A stretch of DNA of 10,746 bases from an uncultured Clostridia bacterium. Its GTDB lineage: Bacteria > Bacillota_A > Clostridia > Christensenellales > CAG-138. The stretch is from positions 1-10,746 of the forward strand of contig CALFIV010000171.1 in assembly GCA_937877295.1 (NCBI GenBank). The letters run 5' to 3'. A program made the translations under genes and the position numbers. The notes beneath the pieces are model-generated. The model did no database searches, had not been told where the DNA came from, and saw only the letters and a list, made by a program, of their open reading frames with translations. This document shows positions 1-5,160 of the stretch, in pieces. Position 1 is the stretch's first letter. The number at the start of each line of letters is the position of its first letter.

Positions 1-1
1 C

Positions 2-658
2 GCCGCCGTGACCACCGGCATCTATGCCACCTATCTCGGCAAGGAGAAAAAGTGGAAGAGCGACGACCTCTTCAACGGCGTCATGTTCTTCGATGCGCTG
101 GTGCACATCATCAGCGTGCTGCTCATCACGGGAGCGATCATCCTCGTGGGCGCCATCGTGCTGCACCCGCAGGGGCTCTCCATCAAGGCGCCTGCGCAGC
201 TGGCCGAAATGCTCGAGCCCATCATGGGCAGGGCGGCGAAGTACATCATGGGCTTTGCGCTCGTCGGCGCTGGCTTCTCGTCCCTGCTCGCCAACACACA
301 GCGCGGCATGGTTCTGCTCGGCGCGGGCATCAACAAGGACACCGGCCTCGAGACGAAGTTCATCCGATTCGGCTGCCTTGCGTGCCTCGTGTTCGCCATG
401 ATCATCTGCTACAGCTTCAACGGCTCCCCCACCCAGCTCATCCTCATCGCCAACATCGCCACCTCCATCGCCACGCCCGTCGGCGGCCTGTTCGTGCTGC
501 TGCTGATCTGGCGCAAGGACGTGAACGAGGGCTACAAGGCCCCCACCGCGCTGCGCATCTGCATGACCATCAGCTATTTATTCGTGCTGATCATGACGGT
601 CTCCGCCTTCCAGAAGACCATCATCCCCGGCATCGCCAAGCTCTTTGCCGGCGCCTGA
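2..658 (+). CDS. Nramp-family divalent metal transporter, C-terminal part (5' end outside window)
   Basis: An open frame enters from the left edge (first full codon at 2) and stops with TGA at 656-658; about 218 residues are visible. A GTG at 8 lies inside the frame, but I do not take it as the start, because the protein picks up in a cytoplasmic loop in mid-family alignment. About five hydrophobic segments are visible, counting from codon 8: roughly 26-52, 76-108, 118-137, 141-168 and 181-202. The stretch AEMLEPIMGRAAKYIMGFAL followed by GAGFSSLLAN matches, by recall, the helix 7-8 region of Nramp proteins, which often read A..LEP.LG.AA then AAG.SS. Nramp proteins are proton- or ion-coupled importers of Mn, Fe or, in an NRMT branch found in Firmicutes, Mg, in the cytoplasmic membrane. 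The diagnostic helix 1 (DPGN) and helix 6 (MPH) motifs lie upstream of the window, so the metal cannot be assigned. No following gene shares its transcript, because a terminator lies 14 bases downstream. Confidence 0.8.
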   Translation, partial: AAVTTGIYATYLGKEKKWKSDDLFNGVMFFDALVHIISVLLITGAIILVGAIVLHPQGLSIKAPAQLAEMLEPIMGRAAKYIMGFALVGAGFSSLLANTQRGMVLLGAGINKDTGLETKFIRFGCLACLVFAMIICYSFNGSPTQLILIANIATSIATPVGGLFVLLLIWRKDVNEGYKAPTALRICMTISYLFVLIMTVSAFQKTIIPGIAKLFAGA

Positions 659-670
659 TCGGGGATCTGC

Positions 671-714
671 AAAAAAGAACGCTTCCGGGCAAAATGTCCG
701 GAAGCGTTCTTTTC
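671..714. terminator. Bidirectional intrinsic terminator between Nramp gene and gpx
   Basis: A 12-bp perfect GC-containing stem (GAACGCTTCCGG at 677-688 with its complement at 698-709) has a 9-base loop. It is extended by A residues on the left and T residues on the right, giving about 16 pairs (673-713). Read on the + strand the hairpin ends in TTTT. Read on the - strand it ends in six T residues. It therefore can stop both the + strand transporter transcript and the convergent - strand gpx transcript, whose stop codon is at 779-781. Confidence 0.85.
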
Positions 715-778
715 CCTATTACGGCCTCCCGCCGTGTCAGGCGGAGAAGACGCCTGTGTCGGGACTCGTCCTGCCGCC

Positions 779-1321
779 TTACAGCAGCTCGGCGACGGCC
801 TCGTCCACCTTCTTCATGTCGTGGGTGGGCTCAAAGCGCGCGACGACGTTGCCGTCACGGTCGAGGAGGAACTTGGTGAAGTTCCATTTGATCGAGGGAT
901 TGTTCTTGTAATCCTTGTCGATCTTCTTGAGCATCGCGCTCATGGCCAGGGCCTTGACGCCCTTGCCGAAGCCTTCAAAGCCCTTCTGGCTCTTAAGGTA
1001 GGTGTACAGCGGCAGCTCGTTCTCGCCGTTGACGTCGGATTTCTTCATCTGCGGGAACTGCGTGTTGTATTTAAGCGTGCAGAACTCGTGGATTTCCTCA
1101 TCTGTACCCGGGGTCTGTCCCGCAAACTGGTTGCAGGGAATGTCAAGCACTTCAAAGCCCTGCTCATGGAACTTTTCGTACATTTCCTCGATCGGCTTAT
1201 ACTGCGGCGTGAATCCGCAGCCGGTGGCGGTGTTGACGACCAGAACGACCTTGCCGCGATAGGTTTCCAGCGAAACCTCGTTGCCGCGGCGATCCAGAAC
1301 GGTGTAATCATAGAATGACAT
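779..1321 (-). CDS. gpx: Glutathione peroxidase-family, thioredoxin-type thiol peroxidase (Cys form)
   Basis: 180 residues. The frame stays open upstream to 1429, but I chose the ATG at 1321 because AAAGGAGG (1330-1337 on the minus strand) lies 8 bases ahead and a promoter fits this start. The protein reduces peroxides in the cytoplasm. The peroxidatic cysteine is Cys35 in NTATGCGFTPQY, where animal enzymes have selenocysteine. The rest of the catalytic tetrad is visible as Gln69 (within CNQFAGQTPG) and Trp146-Asn147 (KWNFTKF). Cys81 (EIHEFC) is at the place of the resolving cysteine of thioredoxin-dependent members, so thioredoxin is a likelier reductant than glutathione; this is inferred from the family. 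Residues about 114-143 form a longer linker than in animal GPx4, a variant I recall from Clostridia. The gene stands alone, with its own promoter and terminator. A role in oxygen tolerance of an anaerobe is inference. Confidence 0.93.
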   Translation of the reverse strand: MSFYDYTVLDRRGNEVSLETYRGKVVLVVNTATGCGFTPQYKPIEEMYEKFHEQGFEVLDIPCNQFAGQTPGTDEEIHEFCTLKYNTQFPQMKKSDVNGENELPLYTYLKSQKGFEGFGKGVKALAMSAMLKKIDKDYKNNPSIKWNFTKFLLDRDGNVVARFEPTHDMKKVDEAVAELL

Positions 1322-1354
1322 GATAGAAACCTCCTTTAGATTTGATTCAATTAG

Positions 1355-1383
1355 ATTGTACAAAATATAATTGCACATGTCAA
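1355..1383 (-). promoter_or_regulatory. Sigma-A-type promoter of gpx
   Basis: Read on the minus strand: TTGACA (1383-1378), a 17-base AT-rich spacer, then TACAAT (1360-1355). The -35 is a perfect consensus match and the -10 matches 5 of 6. A start about 7 bases below the -10 would give a leader of roughly 27 bases containing the AAAGGAGG ribosome site. A CAATTA/TAATTG inverted repeat (1348-1353 and 1368-1373) straddles the -10 and might be an operator; no regulator is identified. Confidence 0.85.
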
Positions 1384-1401
1384 GCGTTTTTCGGATTCCG
1401 C

Positions 1402-1457
1402 AAAAAAAGAGGCTGTTCAGAACGTCCAAGCATGACAGGACTCTCTTAACGGCCTCT
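1402..1457 (-). terminator. Intrinsic terminator of the lipoprotein gene
   Basis: Read on the minus strand: AGAGGC (1457-1452) pairs with GCCTCT (1413-1408), and inner blocks GTT/AAC, AGAG/TTCT (one G-T pair) and GTCC/GGAC are separated by single mismatches, around a 10-base loop. Seven T residues follow (1408-1402). It begins about 17 bases past the lipoprotein stop codon at 1475-1477. It ends about 18 bases before the gpx -35, so it separates the two minus-strand genes. Confidence 0.75.
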
Positions 1458-1474
1458 ATTCGCGTATGGATTTG

Positions 1475-2863
1475 TCAGTTGCCGCTGTCGATCGGCAGGA
1501 GTGGATCGACAGAGAAGGCAATATCGCCCGCCCACGACGCGACATAAACCGTTCGCATATCGTCCGTAAAATACAGATATCCGTGATCGTCGCTGTAATA
1601 TCCTCTCGTGTCAGACGCTGCGAGGAAATCGGATTCGCCGTGCCGATACTCGTATTGATCCACAAGTGTGTGATCGAGCGGTTTCAGCCCGCCCCACGCT
1701 TTCACGGAGCCGTCCGGGTTATAGCAGACATAGCCCACCGCGCAATAGCTTAAACCGAAATCCGTATCCGCTTCATCAAAGACGATCGCAAGCACTTCGC
1801 CGTCCTTTTGATACACGCGCTTAAGATCGTAATTCTTTTGCTCGCCAACCGGCGACCATCCGCCGCGGGTCAGATAATAATCCGCAACGATCTGATCGAC
1901 GCCCATGACGAGCGTGTAATCGCCGTTCTCCAATACGCTGTAAGGATCGCTCCAGACAGAATCGGTATCCTTTTCCTTCACGATCCAAAGAACGCCCGTT
2001 TCCGCATTTCCGCGCCAATCCGGCGTCGGCGTACCGAATGCGCAATACTCCGGACGCAGCCGCAGGGATGAATAGTTGTATGCATTTTCATTGTAATAGT
2101 CCGCGCCGACCGTCTTTCCGAACAGCAGCACCTCGCCGTAGCCGTCCTCGCCATATGTCACGATCGCTGCGGCGGTTCTGTTCGTCAGAAGCGCGCAGGG
2201 CGTCACGGATTCCGATGGGGTTTTTCCTCCGTCGCGGACGATCCCGTGCTCCCATGTGCCGCGCACCAGACCGTTTTCATCGCTGTGCAGAAGCAGCAAA
2301 TCCTCCTTTTCGCCGATCACGGTCCACATCCGCCAATCTGTATTCAGCTGTTCGCCGGGGAGATCCGACGGATAGACGGAGGGACCCCGATATGGATGAT
2401 GTTCCTGATATGTCCCCAGATAGGAAAACAGCAGATCGGGGTCATTCGGTTTCGAAAAGACGCCGTAGGGGTTCTCGGTGATCTCCATGCGCACTGACGT
2501 GCCGTCCGCCCAAAGAAGCAGCTTGGCAACGCGCAGTCCATAAACCGGTATGCTGTACCGGTTTTCCGAGAGCTCCACAGTCAGCATGCAAGTGTTGTCC
2601 TCCGCCTGCGTGAGGGTCAGCCAATACCCGTTGAACCGCATCCTTGCCTGTCCGCTCGGATCGATCTCCAATTGCTGCGCCGCAACCGCCCATACGGTGT
2701 CGCAATGCTCCGAAAGAAGAAACGGAGCCTCGTCTTCGAAATCAGCGGAGGAAGACACGGCGGACGCCGCTTCATTCGGCACGGCTGTCGCGGCAGACTC
2801 CGACGTCGGGCCGCACCCAAAGAGCAGCAAAAGCACAAACGCGGCGCAGAGAAATCGTTTCAT
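1475..2863 (-). CDS. Putative lipoprotein of unknown function
   Basis: 462 residues from the ATG at 2863, chosen because AGGTGG (minus strand, 2875-2870) lies 6 bases upstream and because this start gives a clean signal peptide. The frame stays open upstream to an ATG at 2917, which would put charged and polar residues before the signal. The N-terminus MKRFLCAAFVLLLLFGC has a short basic region, a hydrophobic core and a lipobox LFGC. Cys17 would be lipidated and the protein anchored on the outer face of the cytoplasmic membrane. A Ser/Ala/Glu-rich linker follows (about residues 18-45), as in many exported lipoproteins. The rest is rich in Tyr, Trp, Asp and Gly, has no other membrane segment, and looks like a beta-rich extracellular domain. 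I recognise no family or catalytic motif. It is divergent from plsX and is followed by its own terminator, so it is probably a single-gene unit. No convincing promoter was found upstream. Confidence 0.85.
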   Translation of the reverse strand: MKRFLCAAFVLLLLFGCGPTSESAATAVPNEAASAVSSSADFEDEAPFLLSEHCDTVWAVAAQQLEIDPSGQARMRFNGYWLTLTQAEDNTCMLTVELSENRYSIPVYGLRVAKLLLWADGTSVRMEITENPYGVFSKPNDPDLLFSYLGTYQEHHPYRGPSVYPSDLPGEQLNTDWRMWTVIGEKEDLLLLHSDENGLVRGTWEHGIVRDGGKTPSESVTPCALLTNRTAAAIVTYGEDGYGEVLLFGKTVGADYYNENAYNYSSLRLRPEYCAFGTPTPDWRGNAETGVLWIVKEKDTDSVWSDPYSVLENGDYTLVMGVDQIVADYYLTRGGWSPVGEQKNYDLKRVYQKDGEVLAIVFDEADTDFGLSYCAVGYVCYNPDGSVKAWGGLKPLDHTLVDQYEYRHGESDFLAASDTRGYYSDDHGYLYFTDDMRTVYVASWAGDIAFSVDPLLPIDSGN

Positions 2864-2960
2864 AGAATACCACCTGAGTTTTCCTGATATTGCCATAGTA
2901 TCATACAGATGCAACAAAACTGTGTTATAAGTGTAAACATGACAAGATCCTTATTTTTTC

Positions 2961-2989
2961 TTGCATTACAGCAGGCTTTGGGGTATAAT
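2961..2989 (+). promoter_or_regulatory. Probable promoter of plsX
   Basis: A perfect -10 TATAAT (2984-2989) has, 17 bases upstream, a weak -35 TTGCAT (2961-2966, 3 of 6 matches). It gives a leader of about 43 bases before the plsX ATG at 3039. A small GATCG/CGATC hairpin (3004-3016, 3-base loop) would lie close to the 5' end of this transcript. I see no recognisable FapR-type operator, the usual regulator of plsX in bacilli. The whole gap 2864-3038 also carries the leader of the divergent lipoprotein gene. Confidence 0.7.
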
Positions 2990-3038
2990 AACGCAGATAA
3001 AAAGATCGGAACGATCGTAAATTTTCAAGAGGGGTTTT

Positions 3039-4055
3039 ATGAAACTTGCAATCGACATCATGGGCGGAGACAACGCGCCGCAGGCGATCTTAGACGGCTG
3101 TATCGCGTTTTTACACGAGCCGGAGGCGGAGGGCGTGATACTTCGGCTGTTCGGCGACGAAGCGGTTTTGAATGCTTTTACGTCGGCGCATCCCGAAATC
3201 GGCAGCCGGATCGAAACGGTTTTCACGACGGAAACGATTGAAATGGGCGAACACCCCACCGAGGCGATCCGGAAAAAGAAGGATTCGAGCCTTGTGAAAG
3301 CATTGGAATGTGTGCGCGATCACGAGGCGGATTGCCTTTTTTCCGCAGGCAGCACCGGCGCAGTCCTGACCGGCGCGACGCTGATCATCCGGCGGCATAA
3401 GGGCATCAAGCGCCCGGCGCTTGCCACCATGATCCCGACGACCGCGGGGACAGTGACGGAGATCATCGACTGCGGCGCGAATACCGACTGTAAGCCGGGG
3501 TATCTGGTACAGTTTGCGCTGATGGGCGCGGCGTACTTGGAGGCGGTCGAGGGTGTCCAAAATCCGCGCGTAGGCCTTTTGAACAATGGCGCGGAAGAGG
3601 AGAAGGGCAACGCGCTGACGAAGGAAGCGCATCAGCGCCTGAAGACGACAGAGGGCGTCAACTTTATCGGCAACGTGGAGGCGCGCGATCTGACATCCGG
3701 CGCGGTCGACGTGCTGGTATGCGACGGCTTTGACGGCAACGTCATGCTGAAAACGACCGAAGGCGTGGCAAAGTGGATTTCTACGATGCTGAAGCAGACG
3801 TTGATGGAATCGACGCGCGGCAAGCTGGCGGGGCTGATCGGAAAGAGCGCGTTTGCTTCGCTGAAAAAGAAGCTTGATTACACCGAATACGGCGGCGCGC
3901 CGCTTTTAGGTGTCAACGGCGGCGTCATCAAGGGACACGGAAGCTCGGACGCAAAGTCGGTCAAGGTCTGTCTGCTGCAGGCGACGCGGCTTGTACGCGG
4001 CGGCGTAACGGAAAAGATCGGCGCGTTTGCCGCGACGTTGAACATTGAGGATTGA
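3039..4055 (+). CDS. plsX: Phosphate acyltransferase PlsX
   Basis: 338 residues, the usual length of the family (about 330-345). PlsX converts acyl-ACP and phosphate to acyl-phosphate, which PlsY uses to make lysophosphatidic acid, the first step of membrane phospholipid synthesis; the enzyme is peripheral to the membrane. Family landmarks are present in order: AIDIMGGDNAP (4-14), AGSTGA (103-108), DCGAN (144-148), CDGFDGNVMLK (228-238), EYGGAPLLGV (283-292) and GHGSSD (299-304). The ATG at 3039 follows AGAGGGG with 4 T residues between, a close but usable spacing, and matches the normal N-terminus. It is the first gene of the cluster and stands directly before acpP, whose product carries its substrate. 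The stop codon TGA (4053-4055) is inside the -35 hexamer of the acpP promoter. The genes rpmF and yceD, often just before plsX, are not here; a divergent lipoprotein gene is. Confidence 0.97.
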   Translation: MKLAIDIMGGDNAPQAILDGCIAFLHEPEAEGVILRLFGDEAVLNAFTSAHPEIGSRIETVFTTETIEMGEHPTEAIRKKKDSSLVKALECVRDHEADCLFSAGSTGAVLTGATLIIRRHKGIKRPALATMIPTTAGTVTEIIDCGANTDCKPGYLVQFALMGAAYLEAVEGVQNPRVGLLNNGAEEEKGNALTKEAHQRLKTTEGVNFIGNVEARDLTSGAVDVLVCDGFDGNVMLKTTEGVAKWISTMLKQTLMESTRGKLAGLIGKSAFASLKKKLDYTEYGGAPLLGVNGGVIKGHGSSDAKSVKVCLLQATRLVRGGVTEKIGAFAATLNIED

Positions 4056-4080
4056 CAAACAAAGAGAATTTCGGTAAAAT
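4052..4080 (+). promoter_or_regulatory. Internal promoter for acpP, overlapping the plsX stop codon
   Basis: TTGACA (4052-4057, perfect -35), exactly 17 bases, then TAAAAT (4075-4080, 5 of 6 matches). The TGA in TTGACA is the plsX stop codon. The predicted leader is about 38 bases, with AAGGGAG ahead of the acpP ATG at 4125. A separate strong promoter fits the high amount of ACP that cells need. This promoter is the best match to consensus on the + strand of the window. Confidence 0.82.
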
Positions 4081-4124
4081 ACCGTTTAGAGCAAATCGTC
4101 CCAAACGGACGGAAGGGAGAAATC

Positions 4125-4346
4125 ATGGAATTCGAAAAAATTTGCGAAATCATCGCGAAGCAGTTGGATATTGACCCCAAAACCATCACTATGGAGAGCA
4201 ATCTCGTAGAGGATCTGCATGCGGACTCTCTCGATATCGTCGAGCTCGTCATGGACATGGAGCAGGAATTCGACACCGAGATCCCCGATGAGGAGCTGCC
4301 CAAGGTGCAGACCGTCGGTGACATTCTTCGCTATCTGAAGAAGTAA
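4125..4346 (+). CDS. acpP: Acyl carrier protein
   Basis: 73 residues, small and acidic, typical for ACP (about 75-80). The DSL motif is at 34-36 in [10 protein letters not shown]. Ser35 is the expected site of 4'-phosphopantetheine attachment by AcpS. Helix I ([14 protein letters not shown]), helix II (the DSL helix) and the C-terminal helix (GDILRYLKK) are all recognisable. The protein carries growing fatty acids for the soluble FAS II enzymes and donates acyl groups to PlsX. The ATG is preceded by AAGGGAG at 6 bases. The gene has its own promoter and is closed by a strong hairpin terminator, so much of its mRNA is probably a short single-gene transcript. Confidence 0.97.
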   Translation: MEFEKICEIIAKQLDIDPKTITMESNLVEDLHADSLDIVELVMDMEQEFDTEIPDEELPKVQTVGDILRYLKK

Positions 4347-4368
4347 GAAACGCAATCCGGCAAGTCGT

Positions 4369-4396
4369 ACCCGCACACTCGGCGTGCGGGTTTTTT
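4369..4396 (+). terminator. Intrinsic terminator after acpP, inside the gene cluster
   Basis: Stem CCCGCAC (4370-4376) and GTGCGGG (4384-4390) with a 7-base loop, followed by six T residues (4391-4396). It starts 23 bases after the acpP stop codon. No good promoter is visible between it and rnc (4471), so transcription of rnc, smc and ftsY seems to depend on read-through here or on a promoter I did not recognise. Confidence 0.88.
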
Positions 4397-4410
4397 GGTA
4401 AAAACGGGAA

Positions 4411-4465
4411 TGGAGCCGCTTCCGAAACGATCGGCGGATCGGTTCGGAAACGGTTTCGGAAAGGA
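4411..4465 (+). promoter_or_regulatory. rnc leader hairpin next to the Shine-Dalgarno site, candidate RNase III target
   Basis: Bases 4411-4432 pair with 4437-4458 around a GGCG tetraloop. Of the 22 positions, 17 are Watson-Crick pairs, 3 are G-T pairs and 2 are mismatches (4427/4442 and 4419/4450). The core TTCCGAA/TTCGGAA (4420-4426 with 4443-4449) and CGATC/GATCG (4428-4432 with 4437-4441) is strong. The ribosome site AAAGGA (4460-4465) begins two bases past the stem, 5 bases before the rnc ATG. About two helical turns is the size RNase III prefers, and rnc leaders are cut by RNase III in E. coli. Cleavage or repression here is inference. Confidence 0.55.
4440..4462 (+). repeat. Tandem 11/12-base repeat overlapping the rnc ribosome site
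   Basis: CGGTTCGGAAA (4440-4450) is followed directly by CGGTTTCGGAAA (4451-4462), the same unit with one extra T. Both copies can pair with the upstream arm TTCCGAAAC (4420-4428). The second copy does so perfectly over 9 bases (4453-4461) and would cover the first bases of the Shine-Dalgarno sequence. The leader could thus form two alternative hairpins. Confidence 0.6.
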
Positions 4466-4470
4466 ACGAA

Positions 4471-5160
4471 ATGCTGACAAACGAACATCTTTCGGCATTG
4501 CAGGAACACATCGGATATACCTTCCGAAACACCGCGTACCTGAAACGCGCGCTCACGCATTCCTCCTTTGCTTCGGGTGAGGGCAGGGACAACGAGCGCA
4601 TGGAGTTTTTGGGCGATGCGGTGCTGGAGCTTTGCGTGTCCGAGGAACTGTTTTTTCGCTTCCCCGACATGAAGGAGGGGCAGATGACGAAGAACCGCGC
4701 ATCGATTGTGTGCGAATCTGCGCTGTTTCTGGCGGCAAAGCAGATCGATCTCGGCGCGTTTCTGCTGCTCGGCAAGGGCGAGGACGCTTCCGGCGGCCGC
4801 AAAAAACCGTCGATCCTGTCCGACGCGTTTGAGGCGGTGATCTGCGCGATCTATCTGGACGGCGGGTTAGAGCCTGCGCGCGCATTCATCCACAGACGCG
4901 TGCTGCCGCTTTTGAACTTCCGAGAGACAGCATTCGAAAAAGACTACAAGACGAGGCTGCAGGAGCTGATTCATGCGAGCACGCACGGCAAGCAGGTTCT
5001 GTACCGACTGGTCCGTGAGGAAGGTCCGGATCACAGCAAGACCTTTACGATGCAGGCGGTGCTGGACGATGAGATACTCGGTGAGGGCAGCGGACATTCC
5101 AAACAGAGCGCGGGGCAGGCGGCAGCCAAGGCCGCGCTGGAAAGGTTGGAAGCGGTATGA
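4471..5160 (+). CDS. rnc: Ribonuclease III
   Basis: 229 residues, normal length. The enzyme cuts double-stranded RNA, including rRNA precursors and structured mRNAs, and acts as a dimer with Mg2+. The catalytic domain (about 1-150) contains the signature NERMEFLGDAVLEL (41-54) and SDAFEAV (117-123). By comparison with E. coli the metal-binding acidic residues are Glu42, Asp49, Asp118 and Glu121, all present. The double-stranded RNA-binding domain follows (about 156-227), with YKTRLQELI at its start and SAGQAAAKAALERL as its last helix. The ATG at 4471 follows AAAGGA at 5 bases and matches the family N-terminus. The gene ends in ATGA, sharing 4 bases with smc, so the two are likely translationally coupled. 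Its leader has a long hairpin that may make it a target of its own product. Confidence 0.96.
   Translation: MLTNEHLSALQEHIGYTFRNTAYLKRALTHSSFASGEGRDNERMEFLGDAVLELCVSEELFFRFPDMKEGQMTKNRASIVCESALFLAAKQIDLGAFLLLGKGEDASGGRKKPSILSDAFEAVICAIYLDGGLEPARAFIHRRVLPLLNFRETAFEKDYKTRLQELIHASTHGKQVLYRLVREEGPDHSKTFTMQAVLDDEILGEGSGHSKQSAGQAAAKAALERLEAV

Noticed and set aside
1..658. Recent transfer of the transporter gene, because it favours C-ending codons more than plsX or smc
   Set aside because: The difference is mild, gpx looks similar, and no mobile-element ends, integrase or tRNA site are present.
714..778. Possible second hairpin (GGCGG/CCGCC repeats) between the first terminator and gpx
   Set aside because: The pairing is patchy with large internal loops and no T run on either strand; the neighbouring hairpin already explains termination.
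52..879. A 275-codon + strand frame overlapping the transporter gene and running into gpx
   Set aside because: Its product is His/Arg-rich, overlaps the transporter in another frame, crosses a terminator hairpin and runs antisense into gpx. It is a frame shadow.
734..1318. A 194-codon + strand frame covering gpx
   Set aside because: It is antisense to a gene with a complete catalytic tetrad, promoter and ribosome site.
1322..1429. Longer gpx start at 1429
   Set aside because: It would add 36 residues with no counterpart in the family and would translate through the promoter and the AAAGGAGG site.
2864..2960. Promoter for the lipoprotein gene on the minus strand
   Set aside because: TATGAT- and TACTAT-like -10 sequences occur, but none has a credible -35 at 16-18 bases, so I do not call one.
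3004..3016. Small GATCG/CGATC hairpin in the plsX leader
   Set aside because: Only 5 bp with a 3-base loop, which is expected by chance; it is mentioned only as a possible 5' end stabiliser.
4097..4111. CGTCC/GGACG hairpin in the acpP leader
   Set aside because: Only 5 bp, with no link to the ribosome site strong enough to suggest control.
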